From NCBI GenBank assembly GCA_038869515.1, contig JAWCQZ010000007.1, positions 24,479 through 88,478 on the forward strand: a DNA stretch of 64,000 bases, written 5' to 3'. The notes beneath the pieces were generated by a model that saw only the letters and a list, made by a program, of their open reading frames with translations, made no database searches and was not told the origin of the DNA. How positions within the stretch are numbered: the stretch's first letter is position 1; every line of letters begins with the position of its first letter. The translations under genes and the position numbers were made by a program. Origin of the DNA: JAWCQZ01 sp038869515 [NCBI: Halobacteria archaeon]. Lineage in GTDB: Archaea; Halobacteriota; Syntropharchaeia; JACQPP01. This document shows, in pieces, positions 41,931-49,136 of this stretch.

Positions 41931-42572
41931 ATGGTGGTCGAGCGCAAGTTCATCGAGGAGGCGGTCCGGGAGGTGGGCATCCACGAGTATTTCGCCTCCC
42001 GGCTCTCGAAGGCGGGCTACGACGGCATGCAGGTCTCCCGGACCCCCCTCGGGACCCGGGTCACCATCCGAGCGGAGCGGCCCGGGATGATCATCGGCAA
42101 GGGCGGGAAAATCATCAAGAACCTCACCGAGGACCTGAAGACCCACTTCAAGTTCGAAAACCCCCAGATCGACGTCCAGGAGATTCCCAAGCCGGAACTG
42201 AGCGCCCGCATCATGGCCAACCGCCTCGCCCACGCCATGGAGCGGGGGTGGCACTTCCGGCGGGCGGGCTTCATGGTGCAGCAGCAAATCATGGACGCCG
42301 GCGCCCTCGGGTGCGAGATCGTCATCACCGGGAAGCTCACGGGGCCCCGCGCGCGGCGGGTGAAGTACGTCCGCGGCTACGTCCCCCACTCGGGCCAGCC
42401 TTCCGAGGTCGTGCTGCGGGGCATCGCGGCTGCCCGAAGGAAGGAGGGGGCCCTCGGAATCAAGGTCCGCATCCTCCCCCCCGGAATCCTGCCGGGGACG
42501 TTCAAGATCAAGCGGCCCGAGGAGCCGGCCTCCCCGGCCCCGGAGGCCAAGCCGGAGGGGTCCGGCTCCTGA
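41931..42572 (+). CDS. rps3: Ribosomal protein uS3
   Basis: The 213-residue protein starts MVVERKFIEEAVREVGIHEY and has the KH motif GMIIGKGGKIIKNLTEDL and the C-terminal domain with GARRVKYVRGYVPHSGQ-like residues (RARRVKYVRGYVPHSG). It lines the mRNA entry channel. The tail beyond residue 195 is Pro/Glu-rich. It follows the PR-C repeat and is 2 bases from uL29. Confidence 0.96.
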   Translation: MVVERKFIEEAVREVGIHEYFASRLSKAGYDGMQVSRTPLGTRVTIRAERPGMIIGKGGKIIKNLTEDLKTHFKFENPQIDVQEIPKPELSARIMANRLAHAMERGWHFRRAGFMVQQQIMDAGALGCEIVITGKLTGPRARRVKYVRGYVPHSGQPSEVVLRGIAAARRKEGALGIKVRILPPGILPGTFKIKRPEEPASPAPEAKPEGSGS

Positions 42573-42574
42573 CC

Positions 42575-42958
42575 ATGGCGATCTACCGGAGCAACGAGGT
42601 GCGGAAGATGTCGGCGAAGGAGCGGGGCGAGAAGCTGGACGAACTGCGCGCGGAGCTCCTGCGGGAGCACGGGGTGAAGGCGGCGGGCGGGGCGCCCAAG
42701 AACCCGGGCCGCATCCGGGCGCTCCGCAAGACCATCGCGCGGATTTTGACCATCTCCGCGGCCGGAGAGGCGCCGGAGGCGGCCCCCCCGCGGACGAGGC
42801 CTCCCTCCCCCCGTCCGCAGGCCCGCCCCCCATCCCCCGCGAAAGTTCCCGGCGGCAAGAGGGGCCCGGCGGCCAAGCCCGCCAAGAAGGCCGCAACGGG
42901 CCAGAAGAGAGGGGCCGCCTCCCGGAAGGGGACCGCCGTCCCGCGCCGCAAGACTTAA
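42575..42958 (+). CDS. rpl29: Ribosomal protein uL29 with a long basic tail
   Basis: The uL29 core covers about residues 1-65 (MAIYRSNEVRKMSAKERGEK, then NPGRIRALRKTIARILTI). The remaining 60 residues are a Pro/Ala/Lys/Arg-rich low-complexity tail, making the 127-residue protein nearly twice the usual length. The core sits by the polypeptide exit tunnel. The tail may be disordered and bind rRNA. It is 2 bases from uS3, with 57 bp before eIF1. Confidence 0.9.
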   Translation: MAIYRSNEVRKMSAKERGEKLDELRAELLREHGVKAAGGAPKNPGRIRALRKTIARILTISAAGEAPEAAPPRTRPPSPRPQARPPSPAKVPGGKRGPAAKPAKKAATGQKRGAASRKGTAVPRRKT

Positions 42959-43015
42959 ATGCGGGACCCCGATATCCTCTCCGAAGGAATGAGCATCCCG
43001 GGGTGGAGATAGTCC

Positions 43016-43342
43016 TTGGCCGTTTGCGAGAAGTGCGGACTCCCTGAAGACCTCTGCGTCTGCACCGAGATCAGCAAGGAGAGCCAGAGTCTCCGCATCT
43101 ACACCCACGAGCGGCGCTTCAAGAAACTGATGACGGTCGTCGAGGGGTTCGACAAGTCGGTGGACCTGAAGAGCCTCTCCCGGGAGTTGAAGAGCAAGTT
43201 CGCCTGCGGGGGGACCGTCAAGAACGGGACCATCGAGCTCCAGGGGAACCACGCCGAGCGGGCGCGCAAGCTCCTGGAGGGGATGGGCTACACGGTGATG
43301 GACCTGGGCCTCAGAGTGGACGCCGCCGGCCCGGGCCCGTAA
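43016..43342 (+). CDS. sui1: Translation initiation factor eIF1 (SUI1 family)
   Basis: The 108-residue protein starts at TTG 43016 with MAVCEKCGLPEDLCVCTEIS, a Cys-rich N terminus typical of archaeal aIF1, and has the SUI1 fold with LSRELKSKFACGGTVKNGTI and ELQGNHAERARKLLEGMGY. It guards start-codon selection on the small subunit. The place between uL29 and the RNase P gene is the usual archaeal order. Confidence 0.93.
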   Translation: MAVCEKCGLPEDLCVCTEISKESQSLRIYTHERRFKKLMTVVEGFDKSVDLKSLSRELKSKFACGGTVKNGTIELQGNHAERARKLLEGMGYTVMDLGLRVDAAGPGP

Positions 43343-43383
43343 GGCCCCGGTCGCATTTTTCAACTCCGGGCGAGAGAGGGGGT

Positions 43384-43650
43384 ATGGAACCGCAAGAGCT
43401 CATCGGGGCCGAGGTCGAGGTGGTGGAAGCCGCGAATCCCTCCCTCCGGGGACTCGCGGGCCGGGTCGTGGACGAGACCATGAGGACGCTCCTGGTCGAG
43501 GCGGCGCGGGGAGAGAGGCCCCGGCGGGTTCCCAAGGCGGGGTGCCGCTTCCGGTTCCGGTGGCCCGGCGGGAGGACGGTGGAGATGGACGGGAGGGGGC
43601 TGGTCGGACGGCCCGAAGAGAGTAGAGTTTATATCCGCCCGGAGGGATAG
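43384..43650 (+). CDS. rnp1: RNase P protein component 1 (Rpp29/POP4)
   Basis: The 88-residue Sm-like beta-barrel protein has [20 protein letters not shown] and [20 protein letters not shown], typical of archaeal Rnp1. It forms part of RNase P and helps the RNA bind pre-tRNA. Its position between eIF1 and uS17 is conserved in archaea. GAGTTTATATCCG at 43625-43637 within its 3' end is a possible internal promoter for uS17. Confidence 0.92.
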   Translation: MEPQELIGAEVEVVEAANPSLRGLAGRVVDETMRTLLVEAARGERPRRVPKAGCRFRFRWPGGRTVEMDGRGLVGRPEESRVYIRPEG

Positions 43651-43660
43651 CCCGCGAGCC

Positions 43661-44203
43661 ATGGCTCCAGCGCGTGATATCGGCATCGGGGTCCCGCTTC
43701 CGGCCCGGGAGTGCGCCGACGCTTGGTGCCCCTTCCACGGGACGCTCCCGGTCCGCGGCGTGGTCCTGGAGGGGACCGTCGCCAGCGACAATATGGCGAG
43801 GACCGTGGTCATCCAGAGGGAGTACCTCCGGTTCGTCCGCAAGTTCGAGCGCTACGAGAGGCGCCGGACCCGGATGGCGGCCCACAACCCCCCCTGCATC
43901 GGGGCCAGGGCCGGCGACCGGGTCGTGGTGGCCGAGTGCCGGCCCCTGAGCAAGACGAAGAAGTTCGTGGTCGTCCGCAAACTGGGCGAGCCCGCAGCGC
44001 CTGCGGCTCCCGCCGCGGCCCCGGTGCCAGCGCCTCCCCCGACCCCGGCGCCTCCGCAGCCGGCCAAAGCCCTGGAGCCCCCGGGGGAGGAGCCCGAAGA
44101 GGTCGGGGAGGAGCCCGAGAAGAGGTCCAAGAAGACCAAAGCCAAGGAACCCAGGAAGACAAAGGAGGCGAAGCCAAAGACATCGAAGGGCAAGAAGAAA
44201 TGA
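43661..44203 (+). CDS. rps17: Ribosomal protein uS17 with a long C-terminal tail
   Basis: Residues 1-110 are the archaeal uS17 core ([20 protein letters not shown], then [20 protein letters not shown] and [20 protein letters not shown]). The last 70 residues are Pro/Ala-rich, then Glu/Lys-rich, giving 180 residues against about 110 normally. It binds 16S rRNA early in assembly. The stop overlaps the uL14 start (AATGA). Confidence 0.95.
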   Translation: MAPARDIGIGVPLPARECADAWCPFHGTLPVRGVVLEGTVASDNMARTVVIQREYLRFVRKFERYERRRTRMAAHNPPCIGARAGDRVVVAECRPLSKTKKFVVVRKLGEPAAPAAPAAAPVPAPPPTPAPPQPAKALEPPGEEPEEVGEEPEKRSKKTKAKEPRKTKEAKPKTSKGKKK

Positions 44204-44598
44204 AGGGGCTGAAGTCCACCATCCCGCGGGCCCTCCCCGCCGGGGCCCTCATCGACGTCGCCGACAACACCGGCGCCCGTGCCATCATGCTCATCCAGGT
44301 CAAGGGCTACCGGGGGGTCAAGCGGCGCTACCCGGCGGCCGGCATCGGGGACCTCATCATCGGCTCGGTGAAGAAGGGGAGCCCCGAGATGCGCAAGCAG
44401 GTGGTCCACGCGGTCATCCTCCGCCAGCGGAAGGAGTTCCGCCGGGCCCACGGCATGCGGGTCAAGTTCGAGGACAACGCGGCCGCCATCACCGACGAGA
44501 ACGGCGAGCCGAAGGGAACCGAGATCAAGGGGCCGGTCGCCCAGGAGGTCGTGGAGCGCTTTTCGAAGGTGGCCGCCATCGCCTCCACGATCGTGTGA
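44200..44598 (+). CDS. rpl14: Ribosomal protein uL14
   Basis: The 132-residue protein contains [20 protein letters not shown] and the [20 protein letters not shown] segment that defines uL14. It lies at the subunit interface by the factor-binding centre. The start ATG at 44200 overlaps the uS17 stop. uL24 starts two bases after its stop. Confidence 0.97.
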   Translation: MKGLKSTIPRALPAGALIDVADNTGARAIMLIQVKGYRGVKRRYPAAGIGDLIIGSVKKGSPEMRKQVVHAVILRQRKEFRRAHGMRVKFEDNAAAITDENGEPKGTEIKGPVAQEVVERFSKVAAIASTIV

Positions 44599-44600
44599 CG

Positions 44601-44987
44601 ATGCCGGTCCTCTCGAAGCAGCCGAGGAAGCAGCGGCTGTTCCGGCACCGCGCGCCCCTCCACATCCGGCACAAGTTCGTCCACGCCCACCTGAGCCCCG
44701 CCCTCCGGAAGGAGTATGGCCACCGCTCCGTCCGGGTGTCGAAAGGGGACACGGTTCGGGTCATGCGGGGGGACTTCGCCGGCAAGGAGGGGGTGGTCCA
44801 GGGGGTGGACCTCAGGGAGGGGCGCGTCATCGTCGAGGGCATCGTGGTCGCCAAGGCGGATGGGACCGAGAAGGCGCGGCCCATGAACCCGGCTGCCCTC
44901 ATGGTCACCAAACTGGAGCTGAAGGACAGGGTCCGGGCCCAGAGACTGAAGGCCTCCGGGGCCACGGCCGGGAAGGAGGGGGCGTGA
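44601..44987 (+). CDS. rpl24: Ribosomal protein uL24
   Basis: The 128-residue protein reads MPVLSKQPRKQRLFRHRAPL and then carries the KOW motif RVMRGDFAGKEGVVQGVDLR. I prefer ATG 44601 to the in-frame GTG at 44595 because the latter lies inside the uL14 end and adds nothing conserved. It is an assembly initiator for the large subunit. Its stop overlaps the eS4 GTG start. Confidence 0.95.
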   Translation: MPVLSKQPRKQRLFRHRAPLHIRHKFVHAHLSPALRKEYGHRSVRVSKGDTVRVMRGDFAGKEGVVQGVDLREGRVIVEGIVVAKADGTEKARPMNPAALMVTKLELKDRVRAQRLKASGATAGKEGA

Positions 44988-45709
44988 CCCACCAGAAGCG
45001 GCTCGCGGCCCCCCGGTCGTGGACCGTGCCGAGGAAAACCTCGGCGTGGGTTCTCTCCCCGCGCCCCGGGCCCCACGCCAAGGAGCGCTCCATGCCCCTG
45101 GGCCTCTTCCTCCGGGAGGTCCTCCGGGTGGCGGAGACGCGCCGGGAGGCGCGGCAGATGCTCCTGGAGGGGAGGGTCCTCGTCAACGGCGTGCCGCGCA
45201 AGGAGGTCCGGCTCCCCGTCGGATTCTTCGATGTCCTCTCGCTGACTGCAGCGGGCAAGCACTACGTGGTGGTCCCCGACCGCCGCGCCCGGCTGCGCCT
45301 GCGGGAGATCCCGGCCGAGCAGGCCCGGACGAAGTTGAGCCGGGTGACCGGCAAGACCGTCGTCAAGGGGGGCAAGGTCCAACTCCACCTCTTCGACGGG
45401 ACCAACCTCGCCGCCGGGGGCGAGTTCCGCTCGGGGGACGGGCTCGTGCTCTCCCTCCCCGACCGGAAGGTCGTCCGCCACTACCCGCGAAAGCCCGGGA
45501 CACGGGTCTTCGTCGCGGGCGGGTCGCGCGCGGGAACCCTGGGGACGCTGCAGGAGGTCCGGACCATGCGGGGCTCCGCCCCCGACGTGGTCCGCATCGC
45601 CGGAGTGGCGGGCCACGAGGGGACCCTGGAGACCATCGAGGACTACGTGTTCCCGGTCGGGCCCGAGGAGGAGAAGTTCCTCCGGGAGGAGACGCCCCGT
45701 GGGAACTGA
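44984..45709 (+). CDS. rps4e: Ribosomal protein eS4
   Basis: The 241-residue protein contains an S4 RNA-binding domain (LFLREVLRVAETRREARQML, EGRVLVNGVPRKEVRLPVGF) and the C-terminal KOW-type region. It is found only in archaea and eukaryotes. The start is GTG 44984, overlapping the uL24 stop (GTGA). The tail overlaps the uL5 start by 11 bases. Confidence 0.95.
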   Translation: MTHQKRLAAPRSWTVPRKTSAWVLSPRPGPHAKERSMPLGLFLREVLRVAETRREARQMLLEGRVLVNGVPRKEVRLPVGFFDVLSLTAAGKHYVVVPDRRARLRLREIPAEQARTKLSRVTGKTVVKGGKVQLHLFDGTNLAAGGEFRSGDGLVLSLPDRKVVRHYPRKPGTRVFVAGGSRAGTLGTLQEVRTMRGSAPDVVRIAGVAGHEGTLETIEDYVFPVGPEEEKFLREETPRGN

Positions 45710-46244
45710 ACCCGCAACCGCGCCCGCCCCGGCCGCCGGGGGGCCCGGGAACCCGATGCGGCGCATCCGGCTCTCCAAAGTCGTCGTCAACATGGGAGTG
45801 GGCGAGTCGGGCAAGCGCCTCGCCAACGCGGAGGCCATCGTGAAGACCCTGACGGGCCAGAGCCCCGTCCGGACCATCGCCCGCAAGAGCGTCTTCAAGG
45901 CGCGGAGGGGGGAGCCCATCGGCGTCGTGGTCACACTCCGGAAGAAGCGGGCCCGGGAGTTCCTGGAGAGGGCCCTGGACGTCGTCGAGAAGCGCTTGCC
46001 GGAGCGGGTGTTCGACGCCGGCGGCAACTTCTCATTCGGCATCGAGGACCACACCGACTTCGGGCTCCGCTACGACCCGGACGTGGGCATCTTCGGACTC
46101 GACGTGGCCGTGGCCCTCGAGCGCCCCGGCTACCGGGTGGCCCGGAGGCGCATCCGGCCCCGGCCGGTCCCGAAGGCCCACCGGGTGACCCGGGAGGAAG
46201 CGGTCGAATTCGTGAGGCAGAATTTCGGAGTCGAAGTCGAGTGA
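45699..46244 (+). CDS. rpl5: Ribosomal protein uL5
   Basis: The 181-residue protein has MRRIRLSKVVVNMGVGESGK, then GGNFSFGIEDHTDFGLRYDP and ARRRIRPRPVPKAHRVTREE. It contacts 5S rRNA and the P-site tRNA. The start is GTG 45699, with ATG 45756 as an alternative that drops an Ala/Pro-rich leader. Its TGA (46242-46244) forms the first bases of a PR-A repeat. uS14, uS8, uL6 and the rest of the spc operon do not follow. Confidence 0.95.
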   Translation: MGTEPATAPAPAAGGPGNPMRRIRLSKVVVNMGVGESGKRLANAEAIVKTLTGQSPVRTIARKSVFKARRGEPIGVVVTLRKKRAREFLERALDVVEKRLPERVFDAGGNFSFGIEDHTDFGLRYDPDVGIFGLDVAVALERPGYRVARRRIRPRPVPKAHRVTREEAVEFVRQNFGVEVE

Positions 46245-46352
46245 CAGAACTCGCGCTCGCTGCGCTCGCTCGAGTTCTGCGATGCCCCGGCCTGAAGCCC
46301 TGGGCGTCCGCCGGCGGGCCTTTTAAGAATTTTCGCGCAGCGAAAATTCTTG
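46242..46352 (+). repeat. PR-A dispersed repeat, second full-length copy
   Basis: This 111-bp copy matches 596-706 over its whole length with few changes, including the AT-rich final hairpin (AAGAATTTTCGC/GCGAAAATTCTT). It begins with the TGA stop codon of uL5, exactly as the first copy begins with the stop codon of the membrane-protein gene. It lies where the ribosomal cluster breaks off. Confidence 0.9.
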
Positions 46353-46415
46353 TGATTCCCGGGGGTCAGGCCCCGCCTTGCCGCTTCGGGGCAGACGGGC
46401 ACCCCTGAACGCACT

Positions 46416-47126
46416 TCAAGTTCCCCCGCCGACAAAAAGTTCCACGGCGTTGACCCCCTCCATGCCCGCGAAGAGCCAGACCGCGTAGCCGACGCAGACG
46501 ACGCCCGCCGCAAGTTTGGCGTAGTCCCGGGTCCGCTCCCCGCCCAGCCGGAGCAAGGGGTAGGTGAGGCCGAGGCCGAAGAGGAGCATCCCGAGGGTGA
46601 GGCCGATGCTGAAGAGGGCCACCCCGAGGAGCAGGCCCTCGAGGGTCGAGACCGCGAGGGCGGTGGTTGCGAGGATGAGAATCTCGTCGTTGCTCGCGAT
46701 TCCGTGGATGACGCCGACCCCGAAGAGGCCCAGGTGGTCGCGGCGCCCCCTCAGGAAGTGGACGTGGGGGTGGACGTGCTTCTGCACCCACGCCCCCAGC
46801 CGGTGGGCGTGCTCGTGGGCGTGGCCGTACCGCTTCCGGAGGAAGGCGAGAATCCGCCACGCGCCCAGGCCCAGGAGCATGATGGCCACGGCCAGCTCCA
46901 TGCCGGTCAGGAACTCAGCCAGGTAGGCCTCCTTGGCGAACCAGAGGGCGAGGGTGATGGCGAGGGCGGTCCCCATGTGGCCCGCCACCCAGAAGGGGAC
47001 CATGGTGGCGGTCCTCCGGAAGGAGTTGCTTCCCGTGAGGATGTTGCCCACGGCGACCAGGTGGTCGGCGTCGAAGGCGTGCTTGCTGCCGAGACCCATG
47101 GCGAGGGCGGCGAACGGGAAGCTCAT
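46416..47126 (-). CDS. NiCoT/HupE-type nickel-cobalt transporter
   Basis: The 236-residue protein has about six helices and the nickel-transporter signature HX4DH in GSKHAFDADHLVAV, plus a second helix motif GVGVIHGIASNDEIL. A His-rich loop (HAHEHAHRLGAWVQKHVHPH) lies between helices. It imports Ni2+ (or Co2+). I chose ATG 47126 because it is about 34 bases from the TATA box in TTTAAATACC. The divergent NikR gene shares that promoter region, so nickel should control its expression. Confidence 0.88.
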   Translation of the reverse strand: MSFPFAALAMGLGSKHAFDADHLVAVGNILTGSNSFRRTATMVPFWVAGHMGTALAITLALWFAKEAYLAEFLTGMELAVAIMLLGLGAWRILAFLRKRYGHAHEHAHRLGAWVQKHVHPHVHFLRGRRDHLGLFGVGVIHGIASNDEILILATTALAVSTLEGLLLGVALFSIGLTLGMLLFGLGLTYPLLRLGGERTRDYAKLAAGVVCVGYAVWLFAGMEGVNAVELFVGGGT

Positions 47127-47148
47127 ACTTTTTCCTCGTTTTTTCATA

Positions 47149-47174
47149 CCCGGGCGGTATTTAAATGTTCCGGG
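47149..47174. promoter_or_regulatory. Shared divergent promoter and candidate NikR operator
   Basis: CCCGG and CCGGG form an inverted repeat with 16 bases between the arms, enclosing TATTTAAATG, which can act as a TATA box in both directions: about 25 bases before the nikR ATG and about 34 before the transporter ATG. NikR dimers bound here would block both genes. Confidence 0.55.
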
Positions 47175-47186
47175 GAGAACGGGGGG

Positions 47187-47576
47187 ATGGAACGGGTCAC
47201 GGTCTCGGTCCCGGGAGACCTCCTCGCCGCGTTCGAGGCGACGATGAAGGGGCTGGGCCACAAGGACCGCTCGAAGGCCATCCAGGCGGCGATGCGCCAC
47301 TTCGTCACCGACCACCGGTGGAGCCTCGGCCGGGGAGAGGGGGTCGGGGCGCTCCTGGTCCTCTACGACTCCCGGGTCCGGGGGCTCGAGGACGCCCTCG
47401 TGGAGACCCAGCACAGGCACCGCGACCTGGTGACCGCCACCCTCCACCTCCACCTGGCTAAAGAGAACTGCCTCGAACTCATCGCCGTGAAGGGGCCCGC
47501 CGCGCGGCTCCGGGCCATGGCCCGGGACCTCACCGCGCGCCGGGGGGTCAAGCAAGTCAAGTTGACGGTGGTCTGA
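47187..47576 (+). CDS. nikR: Nickel-responsive regulator NikR
   Basis: The 129-residue protein starts with a ribbon-helix-helix DNA-binding domain (MERVTVSVPGDLLAAFEATM) followed by an ACT-like nickel-binding domain. The nickel ligands of E. coli NikR are all present at the same numbers: H76 and H78 (TQHRHRD), H87 and H89 (HLHL), and C95 (AKENCLEL). It represses nickel uptake when nickel is plentiful. Divergent from the NiCoT transporter gene with which it shares a promoter. Confidence 0.95.
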   Translation: MERVTVSVPGDLLAAFEATMKGLGHKDRSKAIQAAMRHFVTDHRWSLGRGEGVGALLVLYDSRVRGLEDALVETQHRHRDLVTATLHLHLAKENCLELIAVKGPAARLRAMARDLTARRGVKQVKLTVV

Positions 47577-47651
47577 AAAGACCCCGCCGCAGAGAGAAGG
47601 AGTGGAGAGGGAGGATGGGGGTCGCTCCCCCTCCAATCCGAGCGAGGCCCC

Positions 47652-49136
47652 TCACGCCCTCCGTCGACGGAGGAGCAGGAACGCCACCGCCGCAGCACCG
47701 GCGATGGCGGCGAGCCCCCCCGCCACCGCGGGCGGAGAGGAGAGGCCGCCGGTGAGGAGCTCTCCGGAGGGGACCGAACCGGGGGCGGGGAGGGCGACCT
47801 CGGGCCCGGAGGAGAGCGGGACCACGCCCGACCCCGTCGGGAGGGTGACGGCGAAGAGGCTGACGCGGGCATCGGGGACCTGCTCGCCGGCGATGGCGAA
47901 GATGGAGAAGCCGGGGGTGACTCCCCGGAAGTAGAGGTAGTGCTCGTCCTCCCCGGTCTTCCGGGTGGGCAGCGCCCTCCAGGCGAGGCCGAGCCCGTCG
48001 CCGACCCTCAGGTATTTCTGCAGCCGGACCTGGTCGGCGGAGCCGCCGCCGAGGGCGGACTTCTCCACCTTGAAGGTGATGGTCGCCTCCTTGAGGTTCG
48101 CCTCGTTGATGTTCTCGGTCCTGACGGTGAAGAACCTGTAGGCGCGGCCTGCGGGGTCGTCGGGAACCTCCTTGGGCTTCGCGGCGAGTTGCTGGGCGGT
48201 GAGGCGGACGCCGTCCACGGAGTCCACGGTGGTGAAGGTGATTTCGGTGAGGAAAGTCTTCGTGAAGGCGAGGATCTGCTGGACGCCCTTGGAGACGAGG
48301 CCGAGGAAGTGCTCCTGGAAGTCGTCAATGAGGAGGGTGAGGAAGCCCACGAGGGGGTCGAGGATCCGGATGACCTTCTCCTCGGCGGCCGCGGCGCCTC
48401 CCCCGGCAGCGGCGGCCGGATTGCCGCTCGGGTTGCCGCCGCCGGCGTTCCCCGTCACCTGCCACGACAGGGCGAAGACCGAGCCGACCGTCCCCACGTC
48501 GTAGCACTTCTGGTTCGGGAGGGAGAGGGAGGCGACGTTGTTGAAGTTGAAGGTGTGGACCTGGGTGGGGAGTGAGGAGGTGATGTTCACCGTGAGGGTG
48601 GTCCCGCTCGCCGCCAGGCAGGTCTGGACGTTGGAGACGTTCCGCCCCGAGGGGTTGGAGAGGGAACAGTTCACCGGCACGGCGACCCCCCCGGCCGTGG
48701 CGGTGTCGGCGGTGCAGGTGATGTCGAGGACCGGCCGGGCGGAGACGGTGACGGCGCCCGTCGAGATGGCGGTCCCCGGGACGTCGGAGGAGGAGCCGCT
48801 GTCGACCTTGGCCGTCACCGTGAAGGCGCCGGAGCGGGTCCCCGCCTGGACCGGCGTCACGCTCCAGGTCACGGTCTGGGTCGAGTTAGAGGTGAATGTG
48901 AGGGTCTGGGTGGGACTGGAGATTGTGAAGGCGCCCCCGGTGTTGTCCGCCAGGGTGGCGCTCACCGAGACCTGGGAGGAGGAGAGCGAAGATGCCGCCA
49001 CCCGGGCGGTCACCAGGAGGGGCTCGCCCACGGCGGCGGTGGAGGGGTGGCTCAGGGAGGCGGTGAGGGTGGTGGCCGCGGAGGGAGCCAGAAGGAGGAG
49101 GCTGGCCAACAGGACCGGGACGAGGCGGCGACTCAT
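47652..49136 (-). CDS. Membrane-anchored surface protein with a PGF-pre-PGF-type domain
   Basis: The 494-residue protein has a signal peptide (to about PSAATTL), Ser/Thr-rich Ig-like domains with N-X-S/T sites (30-240), and a Gly/Ala/Pro linker. A domain with FFTVRTENINEANLKEATIT and YLYFRGVTPGFSIFAIAGE follows, a pattern of archaeal PGF-pre-PGF domains, and it ends in one membrane helix with a basic tail (LLLRRRRA). ATG 49136 overlaps the stop of the giant gene upstream by ATGA, so the two are co-translated partners; this one can anchor the other. Confidence 0.8.
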   Translation of the reverse strand: MSRRLVPVLLASLLLLAPSAATTLTASLSHPSTAAVGEPLLVTARVAASSLSSSQVSVSATLADNTGGAFTISSPTQTLTFTSNSTQTVTWSVTPVQAGTRSGAFTVTAKVDSGSSSDVPGTAISTGAVTVSARPVLDITCTADTATAGGVAVPVNCSLSNPSGRNVSNVQTCLAASGTTLTVNITSSLPTQVHTFNFNNVASLSLPNQKCYDVGTVGSVFALSWQVTGNAGGGNPSGNPAAAAGGGAAAAEEKVIRILDPLVGFLTLLIDDFQEHFLGLVSKGVQQILAFTKTFLTEITFTTVDSVDGVRLTAQQLAAKPKEVPDDPAGRAYRFFTVRTENINEANLKEATITFKVEKSALGGGSADQVRLQKYLRVGDGLGLAWRALPTRKTGEDEHYLYFRGVTPGFSIFAIAGEQVPDARVSLFAVTLPTGSGVVPLSSGPEVALPAPGSVPSGELLTGGLSSPPAVAGGLAAIAGAAAVAFLLLRRRRA

